DNA of 44,161 bases from Pyropia haitanensis (GCA_008729055.1 SDUX01000154.1:1-44161); one strand, 5' to 3'; numbered from the stretch's first letter, positions 1-9,363 are shown. The notes: generated by a model not told the origin, from the letters alone. Made by a program: numbers and translations.

Positions 1-632
1 TGACTAATTTTCATTGGTTCGGCATGATCACCCAGCAGATAAAGCGGATCGTGCAAAGGTCCGAGTTTTCCGGCGAACTGGCCCGGTCGGGTGTAGGGGG
101 CGCGGCTCGGTTTGTGGGGCAGGGAAATGACCTGCGGTAAATCCGGGTGAGGTGCCCGGCGGGAGCCGATCACGCTGCCCATGAAGGGCCAGTCATCCGG
201 TTCGGGGCGACGATCGTTTCCCTGGATTTTGAATGACTGATCCGGGGCATGGCCGGTTAGATTGTAGTAGTAGCCGGCGTGGTGATCACCCGTGGCCCGC
301 CCCCCGTCTGTGACAGAGCGAACAATGGCAATTTTGTCTGAAATCTTTGCCGTCATCGGAAGGTGCTCGCAAAGTTGGATATCCGGGGATGCTGTCGGGA
401 TTGTCCGGAAAAGGCTGCGATACTCGGACGGTGCATCCGTTTTCACATCCCACATATCGACATGGGAAGATCCGCCACAAAGAAAGAAGAGGATCGTTGT
501 TTTTGCCGAAGCGTTGGCAGGAAACTGCGGCGTACTGCCCGCACCGAAAGTGGAAGTGCCGAATCGAAACCCGGCGATCCCGGTCGTTGAAGCGACGAGA
601 AAATCGCGGCGGGATGAATGAAACGCAGCCAT
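1..632 (-). CDS. DUF1501 family protein, N-terminal part (runs off the window)
   Basis: The minus frame from the ATG at 630-632 is open to the window edge, giving about 210 residues of a longer protein. The N-terminus has a twin-arginine pattern (SSRRDFL at residues 6-12) and a short apolar stretch, suggesting Tat export. It continues with FFLCGGSSHVDMWD and DGGRATGDHHAGYYYNLTG, which are typical of the DUF1501 (sulfatase-like) family common in Planctomycetes and Verrucomicrobia. These genes usually sit beside DUF1549/DUF1553 or DUF1800 cytochrome-type genes, but that side is outside the window. The fold resembles alkaline phosphatase/sulfatase and the substrate is unknown. It is divergent from mfd and shows no frame break in the visible part. 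Confidence 0.85.
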   Translation of the reverse strand, partial: MAAFHSSRRDFLVASTTGIAGFRFGTSTFGAGSTPQFPANASAKTTILFFLCGGSSHVDMWDVKTDAPSEYRSLFRTIPTASPDIQLCEHLPMTAKISDKIAIVRSVTDGGRATGDHHAGYYYNLTGHAPDQSFKIQGNDRRPEPDDWPFMGSVIGSRRAPHPDLPQVISLPHKPSRAPYTRPGQFAGKLGPLHDPLYLLGDHAEPMKIS

Positions 633-707
633 GAACCTTAAATAGTATCATGCCGTAATTTCCACGGCTGTAGCGTCATGGAGGGATGGGGGAGTCGTTG
701 TCTGCCA

Positions 708-721
708 AGTGCAAATGCACT
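708..721. promoter_or_regulatory. Short inverted repeat between divergent genes
   Basis: AGTGCA-AA-TGCACT is a perfect 6-bp inverted repeat with a 2-bp centre, lying between the DUF1501 gene (minus) and mfd (plus). It could be an operator for a dimeric regulator, but nothing else supports this and short palindromes occur by chance. I see no convincing sigma-70 promoter in 633-790. Confidence 0.2.
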
Positions 722-992
722 GTTCGGGTGCTCCATTATCGGAAAGCTTCTCCTTCCCCCGACCGTCATTTGCCTGTAGCGTCCCGCGCTTGAAGACTCT
801 CAAAGGAAGTGAAAGCCTGGATACGGTGATTCCGTCGTTGCGACGGAGTCGGCGGGTCGCTTCCGTAATGGACGGGATCGGTCTGGCGACGCCGAGAGTC
901 CGCTGGTTCTCGAGCACATTGCGGAAGCGGGGCAACCGTTCTTCGCTGCGGCCGCGATCTCAGCCTGGCGGGAGGCGGGAAACCCGGATGAG

Positions 993-3900
993 GTGGTCTG
1001 GGTCTTGTGCCCGAATGTGAAGGCACAGGAGATTGTGCAGACCGAGTTGGCGGTATGGGGGCATGAGGCGTTGTTTCTTCCTGAGTACGAGTGGGCCGGC
1101 TTTGAGGAGTCTCTGCCGGATCCCGAATCGGCGGCGGAGCGTTTGGCCGTGCTCAAAGAAATTCATGAGCAAACTCAGCAGCGCGGCGCTCCGGTCATAG
1201 CGCTCACGGCGGAGTCTTTGACGGAGCAGGCACCTCCGCCGGGGTTGCTCACGCGTAAGGCGGAAGAAATCAAAGTCGGAGGCAGGCTCGATCTGGACGC
1301 CTTTTCTCAATCTCTTGAGGAAGCCGGATACGAACCGGAGGCGCAGGTTTTCCAGCGGGGGCAGTTTGCTTTGCGGGGAGGGATCATCGACGTTTTTTCG
1401 TGGCAGGCACTCTACCCGGTACGCATCGAGTTGTTTGATGAAGAGGTCGAATCGATCCGTGAATTTGATGTCGACGCCCAGACGTCGACAGGGCGAATCG
1501 AGTCCTGCGAAATTCTTTTTAGCGAATCGAATCTGGAGCACAGCGGTGAGGTTTCTGACTACATCGGGGACGATGATCTCGTCATTGCTATTGATTCGGA
1601 ATCGGAGCGCGCGCACCTCGTGATTTCGTCAGGGACGGTTCAAAGCGACGGGGGCGAGGAAGATTTTTCCGGTGCCTGCTATGACAATCCGCTCGGAGAG
1701 TTCGGAGCCGGCGATTTTATTCTTCAGGAAGCGCGGAGAGAGGAGTTCACGCGTCAGATCGATGATTGGAAGAGGGAAAAATGGACCGTCTTGATGGCGT
1801 TCCATTCCGACGGGGAGAAAGAGCGGTTTTCGGAACTGGTCTTCGATTTGACAAAGGAGAAAGGATTTCTCCAGCCCATGTTCGGCTCCCTGAGTCGGGG
1901 ATTTACGATTCCGGAAGCGAAGATTGCGGTTCTCAGTGATGCCGAAATTTTCGGGCGATATCAGAACCAGCGGGGGCACCGGCGCTATCGTCTCGCCCGG
2001 GAGCGTCAGGCTAGCCAGCAGGTCAGTAGCCTGCGGGAGTATGGATACGGTGATCTGGTCGTCCACATCGACTACGGGATAGGGAAATTCCGGGGCATCA
2101 AATCGAAGGAAACTTCCGATGGTCAGGAGGAAGTGCTCGAGATTGAATACGACGAGGAGGCACGGCTTTTCGTCCCGCTGGATCAGGCTCACCTTGTTTC
2201 CCGCTACATCGGAACGGGGAAGAAAGCGCCGAAGTTGTCGAAGCTTGGCGACAAGAGGTGGTCACGCCTGCGCCGCAACGCGGAGACTTCAATTATGGAT
2301 TATGCGGCGAGGCTCCTGTCGATACAGGCGGAGCGCGAGGCGCATCGGGGTTTTTCCCATCCTGAAGACAACAAGTGGCAGTGGGAGTTTGAGAATGCCT
2401 TTATCTACAAGGAAACACCCGATCAGTTGCGCTCGATTCAAGAGGCCAAGGAAGACATGGAAAGTCCGAGGCCGATGGATCGCCTTGTCTGTGGTGATGT
2501 GGGTTTTGGAAAGACCGAGGTAGCGATCCGGGCTGCGTTCAAGGCGGTTATGTCAGGCAAGCAGGTTGCCGTTCTCGTGCCGACGACGGTCCTCGCGGAT
2601 CAGCACTATCACAATTTCCGCGAAAGAATGTCGGATTTCCCGGTCAAGATCGAAGTCCTGAGCCGCTACCGCACCGCCGCTCAGCAGCGGGAAACCTTGA
2701 CGCGAATGGCGAATGGATCGGTCGACATCGTGATCGGGACCCACCGGATTATTTCGAAAGATGTCGATTTTAAAGACCTCGGACTCGTGGTCGTCGATGA
2801 GGAGCAGCGGTTCGGTGTGACGCACAAGGAACGCTTTAAGGAGCTGTGGCGCTACGTCGATGTGTTGACGCTGTCGGCGACGCCGATTCCGCGCACGCTT
2901 TATCTTTCGATGATGGGGGTCCGCGAAATGTCCGTTATCGACACGCCGCCTCCGAACCGGCGGCCCGTTGCGACGACTATTTGTCCCTACGACGAGCGCA
3001 TCATCCGCTCCGCTATTGAAAAGGAACTCGCACGACAGGGGCAGGTTTTCTTTCTCCACAACCGGGTCAAATCGATCCGGGGAATGAAACGTCGCATCGA
3101 GGATCTCGTGCCCGGAGTGAGAGTGGAGGTCGGTCACGGTCAAATGGGGGACGACGAGTTGGAGGACGTGATGAACCGGTTTGTCCGCCACGAGTTCGAT
3201 GTGCTGGTTTGTACGACAATCATCGAGAGCGGAGTCGATATTCCCAATGCGAATACGATTATTATCGACCGGGCGGACCGGTTCGGGCTTGCCGATCTCT
3301 ATCAAATCCGGGGACGGGTTGGTCGGGCAGACCGGCGCGCCTACGCCTATCTGATGCTGCCGCCTGACATGTTGACGGTGGGCGACGCGAGGAAGCGGAT
3401 CAATGCGATTAAGCAGTATTCCTCTCTCGGTGCCGGTTTTAAAATTGCGATGCGGGATCTCGAAATTCGCGGTGCAGGCAATTTGCTGGGAACCCAGCAA
3501 AGCGGGCATATTGCTGCGATCGGGTTTGATCTTTATTGCCAGCTCTTAAAGCAATCGGTTTCAAAACTGAAAGGGGAGCCTTCGGCTGATCGCATTGATT
3601 TGTCCTTTCATGTCGATTTTCTCTGCACCAACGAATCTCACTATTTGAAAGATCCGTCAGGCAGCCTTCCCGCTTTTATTCCTGCTGACTACATGCCGGA
3701 AGCGCGGCTCCGGATCACGGCATACCGCGAATTGGCGGAGGCGAGTCGCATTGACGATCTGGAATCCCTCCGTGAAAACTGGGCGGACCGATTTGGCCGT
3801 CTGCCGGAGGCAGTCGAGCATTTGCTGATGGCGACGGAGATCAAAATTCGGGCCGGATTGCACGGTTGCAGCTCTGCGGAGATTCAGCATGGAAAACTGA

Positions 3901-4019
3901 AGTTGATGAAAAACGGGAAATTCATCCAAATAAATGGTAAGTTTCCCCGTTTAATTGGGGACAACGAGGAAGAATGGCTTGAGTCGGCACTCGACTGGGT
4001 GCTAGACTTGGATATCTGA
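993..4019 (+). CDS. mfd: Transcription-repair coupling factor Mfd
   Basis: Mfd is a DNA translocase that removes stalled RNA polymerase and recruits the UvrA complex. From the GTG at 993 the product is 1008 residues, against about 1150 usual. In order it shows the UvrB-like N-terminal region, the RNA-polymerase-interacting domain near residue 350 (YGDLVVHIDYGIGKF), Walker A near 501 (GDVGFGKTE), DEEQ near 602, ATPIPRT near 628, and RGRVGR near 773 followed by the TRG-type translocation region. Homologous sequence (LVLEHIAEAGQPFFAAAAI) continues in frame back to about 894, upstream of 993. Before that the frame has no ATG, and a coherent stretch lies in another frame from about 790. The real start is therefore probably 790-870, with one indel near 870-897. 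Confidence 0.93.
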   Translation: MVWVLCPNVKAQEIVQTELAVWGHEALFLPEYEWAGFEESLPDPESAAERLAVLKEIHEQTQQRGAPVIALTAESLTEQAPPPGLLTRKAEEIKVGGRLDLDAFSQSLEEAGYEPEAQVFQRGQFALRGGIIDVFSWQALYPVRIELFDEEVESIREFDVDAQTSTGRIESCEILFSESNLEHSGEVSDYIGDDDLVIAIDSESERAHLVISSGTVQSDGGEEDFSGACYDNPLGEFGAGDFILQEARREEFTRQIDDWKREKWTVLMAFHSDGEKERFSELVFDLTKEKGFLQPMFGSLSRGFTIPEAKIAVLSDAEIFGRYQNQRGHRRYRLARERQASQQVSSLREYGYGDLVVHIDYGIGKFRGIKSKETSDGQEEVLEIEYDEEARLFVPLDQAHLVSRYIGTGKKAPKLSKLGDKRWSRLRRNAETSIMDYAARLLSIQAEREAHRGFSHPEDNKWQWEFENAFIYKETPDQLRSIQEAKEDMESPRPMDRLVCGDVGFGKTEVAIRAAFKAVMSGKQVAVLVPTTVLADQHYHNFRERMSDFPVKIEVLSRYRTAAQQRETLTRMANGSVDIVIGTHRIISKDVDFKDLGLVVVDEEQRFGVTHKERFKELWRYVDVLTLSATPIPRTLYLSMMGVREMSVIDTPPPNRRPVATTICPYDERIIRSAIEKELARQGQVFFLHNRVKSIRGMKRRIEDLVPGVRVEVGHGQMGDDELEDVMNRFVRHEFDVLVCTTIIESGVDIPNANTIIIDRADRFGLADLYQIRGRVGRADRRAYAYLMLPPDMLTVGDARKRINAIKQYSSLGAGFKIAMRDLEIRGAGNLLGTQQSGHIAAIGFDLYCQLLKQSVSKLKGEPSADRIDLSFHVDFLCTNESHYLKDPSGSLPAFIPADYMPEARLRITAYRELAEASRIDDLESLRENWADRFGRLPEAVEHLLMATEIKIRAGLHGCSSAEIQHGKLKLMKNGKFIQINGKFPRLIGDNEEEWLESALDWVLDLDI

Positions 4020-4060
4020 CCGTTCCGCTCACCAATCCCGCATTTTTTTCATCGAGCGAT

Positions 4061-5056
4061 ATGAAAACGTCATCCATTACCGGAATCGTAACGGCTACTG
4101 TTACACTCTTTGCTGCAGCTTTCAGCGAAGCAGCCCCCACCGTGCTGAACAGCATTCGTGCGGTGGTGAACAACGAGCCGATCACTCAGGCGATGGTTGA
4201 TTCTGCTGTGAGAACCCAGGTTCAGGTTTGGTTAATGGGGAACAAAGGGAGAGTCAGCCGCTCGCAGGCTCAGCGCGAAATTCGTGAAATGGAGGAAAAG
4301 GCGCTCAATGATTTGATCGACCGGAAGTTGATTCTGTCGGAGTTCAAGAAAATGGGAGGCAACATCAAGGACCAGTATGTTGACGAGTCGGTAAACCGTT
4401 TCGTGAAAGACCGATTCGGCGGCGACCGCAGCAAGTTCATGGACGAGCTCAAGAAAACCGGCATGACGATATCGCAATTTCGGGAGGTGCAGCGGGACAT
4501 GATTGCTATTAATGCCCTCCGGTCGGAGCACGCTGGTGATGACGTGATCCCCAATACTCCCTGGGAGAAAAAGCGGGTCTACAACGAAATCAAAACTGAC
4601 TTCGCCTCCGACGGCAAGCCAAAGGTGTATATCATGTCGATCCCGAAGGAGACTCCGACAAGCAGCAAGGCCGACCAGGAAGCGGTTCTCGCTAATGTAA
4701 AAGCGGGTCTGCAGAAGGGGACCAGCTTCTCTACCCTGGCGAAAAAGTATTCGGACGACAGCTTCGCAAGCAAGGGAGGCTACGTGGGGGTGTTGAACAA
4801 ATCCGGAAAGCTGGCACAGGGACTTCACGACCTTGCCTACAGCATTCCTCCCGGTCAGATGACTCCGTGGATGGATCACGGGACGCACTGGCGAATCGTT
4901 TACGTTCCGGAGCGTGTTGGTAAAACCGTTCCCGGTTTCGAAAAGCTGGAGGACGAGGTTGATAAGCGCCTCACTGTGGAAAAGCGGCAGAAGAACCTCG
5001 AGACCTGGCTCGTGAAGCTTCGTCGCGACGCCAACGTCCGCATCTACGAGGACTGA
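4061..5056 (+). CDS. Periplasmic peptidyl-prolyl isomerase, SurA/PpiC type
   Basis: 331 residues. A signal peptide (about residues 1-24, ending in SEA) is followed by a SurA-N-like helical chaperone domain (about 30-170, with AVVNNEPITQAMVD) and a single parvulin domain (about 187-290, containing FSTLAKKYSDDSFASKGGYVG). The expected role is to bind unfolded outer-membrane proteins in the periplasm and isomerise their prolyl bonds. SurA of E. coli has two parvulin domains; only one is seen here. It starts 41 bp after mfd, so it may be cotranscribed with it. Confidence 0.88.
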   Translation: MKTSSITGIVTATVTLFAAAFSEAAPTVLNSIRAVVNNEPITQAMVDSAVRTQVQVWLMGNKGRVSRSQAQREIREMEEKALNDLIDRKLILSEFKKMGGNIKDQYVDESVNRFVKDRFGGDRSKFMDELKKTGMTISQFREVQRDMIAINALRSEHAGDDVIPNTPWEKKRVYNEIKTDFASDGKPKVYIMSIPKETPTSSKADQEAVLANVKAGLQKGTSFSTLAKKYSDDSFASKGGYVGVLNKSGKLAQGLHDLAYSIPPGQMTPWMDHGTHWRIVYVPERVGKTVPGFEKLEDEVDKRLTVEKRQKNLETWLVKLRRDANVRIYED

Positions 5057-5130
5057 TTGCGAGCCTTCGCGCCACACTCTTCCTCTATTCCGGCGATGGA
5101 AAGTCGCTGATTTCGGTTTATCCTTTCCCC

Positions 5131-5652
5131 GTGCGCGTTCTCTCCATTGACCCCGCTTTGCGGAATACCGGTTTTGCCGTGATCGAGCGAGTCTCGACCG
5201 GACGGAAACCGGTCTATCGGGCCGTCACCTACGGCGTGATCAAAAACAAACGGGGCCTCCGCCAGTCAGGCTGCCTCGTCGCGATTCGCGAACAGCTCAA
5301 GGATGTGATCGAGAAATACTCGCCTGAAGTGTGCGCGGTTGAGGGTGTGATTTTTGTGCAAAGCTACAAAACCGCGATCACGATGGGGGCTGCGCGGGGT
5401 GCTGCCATTCTCGCCGCCGCTGAGCATGGGATGGAAGTTTTTGAATACGCCCCCCGACGGGTGAAGCAGGCTGTCGTTGGGCGTGGTGGGGCTGACAAGC
5501 AGCAGGTTGCCTTTATGATGCGGGCCCTGCTCGAATTGACGGAGACTCCGGAGTCGGATGCGGCCGATGCGCTTGCAATCGGTCTGGCGCACTTTTATGA
5601 ACAGGATCCCGGCCGCGTTTCCGCGATCAGTGACAAGCCTGTTCCGCTCTAA
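5131..5652 (+). CDS. ruvC: Holliday junction resolvase RuvC
   Basis: 173 residues from a GTG start chosen because MRVLSIDPALRNTGFAVIE is the canonical N-terminus. The four acidic catalytic residues of the family are visible: D7, E71 (AVEGVIF), D143 and D146 (SDAADALAI). It cleaves Holliday junctions with RuvAB in recombinational repair. The length is normal. It lies between the chaperone gene and the DUF2868 gene, whose candidate ATG at 5656 comes 3 bp after the ruvC stop. ruvA and ruvB are not adjacent. Confidence 0.95.
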   Translation: MRVLSIDPALRNTGFAVIERVSTGRKPVYRAVTYGVIKNKRGLRQSGCLVAIREQLKDVIEKYSPEVCAVEGVIFVQSYKTAITMGAARGAAILAAAEHGMEVFEYAPRRVKQAVVGRGGADKQQVAFMMRALLELTETPESDAADALAIGLAHFYEQDPGRVSAISDKPVPL

Positions 5653-5655
5653 TTG

Positions 5656-7146
5656 ATGAAGTCCCTGGACGACATGCGGACGATTCTGGTCGTTCAGGCC
5701 GTGGAGCAATCCGATACCGGTGAATTGATCCTGCGTGACGAAGACAAGCGGGAGGTTGGGATAACCGCCGGTGCCCCTTTGCCGAAAAATCTGTCGAAGA
5801 GGGAGGAGGAGGCTTTTTTAGCGGAGCGGGCCGAGCTTCTCCGCATTCGTGCCTCGACCCGCCATCCGAATGAAACGCGTTGGTTCCGGCGCGATCCGAA
5901 TCACCAAAGGCTGACGTGGCTTGCGATTGGGCTCTGTCTCATTGCGGCGGTAGTCGGATTCCTGACCAATGAACTCGGACCGGAAAAGCGGATCAATATC
6001 CTGTCATTTCCGCTTCTGGGAATCGTCGTTTGGAGTTTCATCGTCTACGTGCGCGAGATCATTCTCTTTTTTCGAAACCGCGATGAGCTGTTCCGCGACA
6101 GCTGGTTGCAGGGACTGATCCGTTTCGTGCAGCCGAAAATCAAAACGCCGGAGCCGTCAATAGAATCGGATGCTTCCGGCATTCTCAGTCATGCGGCAAT
6201 GTTGTTCGCCGACCGCTGGCGCCATCTCACGACTCCGGCAACAGGGGCGAGGTTGAAGTCATTGCTGCACCTCGTTGCGTTTCTTCTCGCGGCATCGGCA
6301 ATCGCGGGAATGTATGCCAAAGGGCTCGCGAATGAATACCGGGCGATTTGGGAGAGCACCTTTTTCACCGACGGCGCTGCGCTGCGCCCATTCTTGAATG
6401 CCGTCCTCGGGCCGGCTGCGGTGATGACCGGTGACAGCATTCCCTCTGCTGCAGAACTCGATGCCATCCACTGGAAAGCGGATGGCGCTGAGAATGTCGT
6501 CGGTGAAAATGCGAAACGCTGGATCCACTGGTATGCCATCACCGTCGGAATTTTTGTCCTGATACCGCGGCTCGTTTTGAGCTTTCTCTGGAGATGGAGG
6601 GGGAGCCGCATGCTGCGGAAGCTTCCCTATCGGGAGGTTTCTCCGGGATATTTTGAAAACCTTCTTTCCATTTCATCAGGTGCGGCGCTGGAAACGTGCG
6701 TCGTTCCCTATTCCATCGATATGGATGAAGATACCCGGAGGGCAGCGCGGTCCTGCCTTGAAACGCATCTCGAGCGCCCCGTCGAAATTACGTGGGCGCC
6801 GGCGATTCCATTCGGGGAAGAGGATCAGATCGTTGTGTCCGGGGACGGGATTTCCGTGGTCCCCCTGTTCCACTTTGCCTCGACTCCGGAAAGAGAAACC
6901 CATCTTGCCCTGCTTCAAACCCTGTCCGGTCAGGGACCTGACCCTGTTGAACAAAAAGCAAACAGGGTTGAGTTTCTTCTTCTCGACACGACGGCATTTG
7001 ATCGGAAAGCGGATTCTTTCGCTGACGCGGAAAAGCGGAGAGAGGGGCGCGAGTCGGCGTGGGAGCGTTTGCTCGAAGGCAGCGGAATCGAACCTTTGTT
7101 CTTTTCTCAGGACCGTCCCTACCGGAAACCGGAACCAACTGATTAA
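5656..7146 (+). CDS. DUF2868 family membrane protein
   Basis: About 496 residues from the ATG at 5656; a later ATG at 5674 is an alternative start. Apolar segments lie near residues 92-113, 116-140, 205-225 and 296-318, and the motif GLANEYRAIWESTFF sits between the third and fourth. It is followed 3 bp later by a DUF3482 GTPase gene. DUF2868 and DUF3482 are known as a conserved neighbour pair in proteobacteria, so the two probably form a membrane-linked GTPase system of unknown role. A 22-bp-spaced heptamer cluster (6919-6969) lies inside the C-terminal part and is translated in frame. Confidence 0.8.
   Translation: MKSLDDMRTILVVQAVEQSDTGELILRDEDKREVGITAGAPLPKNLSKREEEAFLAERAELLRIRASTRHPNETRWFRRDPNHQRLTWLAIGLCLIAAVVGFLTNELGPEKRINILSFPLLGIVVWSFIVYVREIILFFRNRDELFRDSWLQGLIRFVQPKIKTPEPSIESDASGILSHAAMLFADRWRHLTTPATGARLKSLLHLVAFLLAASAIAGMYAKGLANEYRAIWESTFFTDGAALRPFLNAVLGPAAVMTGDSIPSAAELDAIHWKADGAENVVGENAKRWIHWYAITVGIFVLIPRLVLSFLWRWRGSRMLRKLPYREVSPGYFENLLSISSGAALETCVVPYSIDMDEDTRRAARSCLETHLERPVEITWAPAIPFGEEDQIVVSGDGISVVPLFHFASTPERETHLALLQTLSGQGPDPVEQKANRVEFLLLDTTAFDRKADSFADAEKRREGRESAWERLLEGSGIEPLFFSQDRPYRKPEPTD
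6919..6969. repeat. 22-bp-spaced ACCCTGT cluster A (inside DUF2868 CDS)
   Basis: ACCCTGTC starts at 6919, ACCCTGTT at 6941 (22 bp later) and the inverted form ACAGGGTT at 6962 (21 bp later). The intervening bases are not conserved. It resembles clusters at 15411, 34486 and 43990 but lies in a coding region. Confidence 0.6.
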
Positions 7147-7149
7147 CCG

Positions 7150-8608
7150 ATGGCCAGTTCAGCGAATGACAACGAGCTCGTCCTGAGTCTGATTTCCCAC
7201 ACCAACGTGGGCAAGACGGCCCTCGCGCGCACCCTGCTGCGTCAGGATGTCGGGGAGGTGGCCGACAGTGCCCACGTTACCACGGTTCCGGAAGCCTACA
7301 CGCTCCTGGAGAAGGACGGGCGTGTCGCGAAATTATGGGACACTCCGGGTTTTGGCTCGAATCTCGCGAAACTTGCGAAACGTCTCCGTTCCAACGACAA
7401 CCCGGTGGGCTGGATTTTGCATCAGGTTGGGACCGGGGGACCGATAAATCCCTCTGGTGCAGTCAGGAGGCGATTCGAAATGTTCAGGCCGAATCGGACG
7501 TTGTTCTCTATCTGGTGGATGCTTCCCAGTCGCCCTCTTCGGTCGGCTACGTGGATCTCGAAATCGAGGTGATCGAATGGATTGGAAAGACCGTTCTCGT
7601 CTTTCTCAATCAGGCCGGGCAGCGCGATCCCGAACGGGAGCGGCTCAATGAAATGGAGTGGCGGGCCCATCTTTCCCGCTTTGAAATCGTAAAGAATGTC
7701 GACACGCTCGATGCTTTCACCCGTTGCTGGACCGAGGAGCATCACATTCTCGAGAAAGCGGTCGAAATTCTGGAGGGGGGAAAGAAGAAAACTGCCAAAA
7801 TTCTGCGCGATGCCTGGGTGGAGCGGAATCTGGAGACCTTCGACAAAGCCGTCGAGGGCATTGCCGACTGGGCCGAATTTGCATTGACTGATACGGAACC
7901 GCTCCCGAAAAAGGGATCGCGGATCAGATTTTTCAGCTCTTAAACCGCTCGGAGCACAACAGGGAACTCGACCGCATTCAGAGTGAGATGTATTCCCGCC
8001 TGGCGGAAAAAACTTCGACGACGGTAAAACGAGTTGATCGAGCTCTACGGGCTCGATGGAAAGACCGCAGCCGAGCTGGAAAAGGCTTCGAACGGGGAAT
8101 TTGCCGTTAAGCGGGATGTTGAAGAGCCGCTGGCCGCTACTCTGGGGGGAGCTGTATCCGGACTGGTGGGTGGCCTGTCTGCTGATCTCATCAGTGGAGG
8201 AATGACTTTCGGAGGGGGTGCAATTGTCGGGATGCTGCTGGGTGGAGCAACGACCTATGCGCTGGCGCGGGGATACAATCTGACGCAAACTGGGCAGAAC
8301 ATGGTGCGCTGGACCGAAGCGCATTTCCTTAATCAGGTTCAGTTTTTGGCAATGTTGTACCTCGCGATTTCCACTACGGTCGGGGCCGCGGAATCTGGCA
8401 GGACCCGGTCAACAACCCTGCCCATTGGCAGGAAGTCCTCCAGCAGCAACTCAAGCACGATGAGGATACCTGGTCCAAACTTTGGAAAAAGGGGGGGATT
8501 CATTCCGATCCCGGAGCACTGCGAAAACCGCTCCGGAAAGAGTTTCGGGAACTTCTCGGTGGTGTTTTTTCCCGGCTCTACCCGGAAAGCAGAGAGTTGT
8601 TTCGGTGA
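7150..8608 (+). CDS. DUF3482 family GTPase (frameshifted in this sequence)
   Basis: The N-terminus carries a P-loop (SHTNVGKTALARTLL), then DTPGFG as the G3 motif and LNQAG in the NKxD position; a degenerate G4 of this sort is usual in DUF3482 proteins. After the GTPase domain come a helical region and a glycine-rich apolar stretch (GGAVSGLVGGLSADLISGG, then GGGAIVGMLLGGATTYALA). The C-terminus (WQDPVNNPAHW onward, ending ESRELFR) stops at 8606-8608. Frame breaks near 7440, 7915, 8025 and 8380 split the gene, yet the pieces read as one protein. It pairs with the DUF2868 gene 3 bp upstream. Confidence 0.8.
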
Positions 8609-8700
8609 AAATGAGTGAGCGGTGTCATTTCTATAGAAACCAAAATTACCCTGCCTTTTCCACGAACCTTTTCTAATGTTTTCCCCCTTTCCCGGGCATT

Positions 8701-8714
8701 CGCAAAATTTTGCG
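8701..8714. promoter_or_regulatory. 14-bp perfect palindrome upstream of the rpsL promoter
   Basis: CGCAAAATTTTGCG is a perfect palindrome ending 11 bp upstream of the candidate -35 element. Its position would suit an activator site or an AT-rich UP-like element. Confidence 0.35.
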
Positions 8715-8725
8715 TGAAAATCCCC

Positions 8726-8753
8726 TTGCGGCCTCGAAATCTCCCACTATATT
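8726..8753 (+). promoter_or_regulatory. Candidate sigma-70 promoter for the rpsL cluster
   Basis: TTGCGG (8726-8731), a 16-bp spacer and TATATT (8748-8753). The predicted transcription start, about 8760, falls at the first base of the hairpin that follows. Confidence 0.4.
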
Positions 8754-8759
8754 CCCGCC

Positions 8760-8797
8760 CCTCTCCCGGCACAGGTGCCAATCGGGAGAGGTTTTTT
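8760..8797 (+). terminator. Intrinsic-terminator-like hairpin before rpsL
   Basis: A perfect 9-bp stem (CCTCTCCCG at 8760-8768 and CGGGAGAGG at 8783-8791) is followed at once by six T (8792-8797). Inside the loop is a competing small hairpin (GGCAC-AG-GTGCC). It may terminate the DUF3482 transcript or act as an attenuator for the ribosomal cluster. Confidence 0.6.
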
Positions 8798-8912
8798 GGC
8801 TCGTTTCGTGACGCCGCTCCGGAGCTTGTTCATTAATTGCCTTCCCGGCCTTTGAGAGGTCGTTCCGAAAAGCAAATTTGGTGCCAATAATTTTACAACT
8901 GACGGAAACGTT

Positions 8913-9285
8913 ATGCCCACTATCAACCAACTCGTTCGCAAGGGGAGAAAAGACAAGCCGACCAAGTCGAAGTCTCCCGCCCTCGATGAATGCCCGCAAC
9001 GCCGGGGTGTTGTCTGCAGGTTTACACGCGGACGCCGAAGAAGCCGAACTCCGCTCTTCGTAGGTTGCCAAAGTGCGTCTGACAAATGGTCAGGAGGTCA
9101 TCGCCTATATCGGGGGTGAGGGCCACAATTTGCAAGAACACTCCATCGTCCTCGTTCGAGGCGGTCGTGTGAAAGACTTGCCGGGTGTCCGTTATCACAT
9201 CGTTCGCGGTGCGCTGGATACCCTTGGTGTCGACGGCCGGAAGCAAGCCCGTTCCAAATACGGTGCGAAAAGGCCGAAGGAGTAG
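8913..9285 (+). CDS. rpsL: 30S ribosomal protein uS12 (one frame break)
   Basis: Starts [13 protein letters not shown] and ends [15 protein letters not shown]. The middle stretches [19 protein letters not shown] and [20 protein letters not shown] are near-universal uS12 sequence at the decoding centre. A single lost base near 9005-9015 shifts the frame, after which [18 protein letters not shown] is read. The size is normal (about 124 residues). It is the first gene of the long translation cluster. Confidence 0.95.
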
Positions 9286-9363
9286 TGATTTGCGGCTGGT
9301 TCGCCAGCTCGTAAACGCTTCTCCGGCGATACGAATGTTTTAGCAATAGACTGAAATAATCCT

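Larger units (their letters stand above)
8609..8912. other. Leader region upstream of the ribosomal cluster
   Basis: This 304-bp stretch has no gene. It contains a 14-bp palindrome (8701-8714), a candidate sigma-70 promoter (8726-8753) and a hairpin with a T-run (8760-8797). The last 115 bp before rpsL show nothing recognisable and no strong Shine-Dalgarno sequence. Confidence 0.6.

Noticed and set aside
2553..3509. A 318-residue open frame on the minus strand
   Set aside because: It is antisense to the helicase domain of mfd, has no family signature, and reflects the codon pattern of the real gene.
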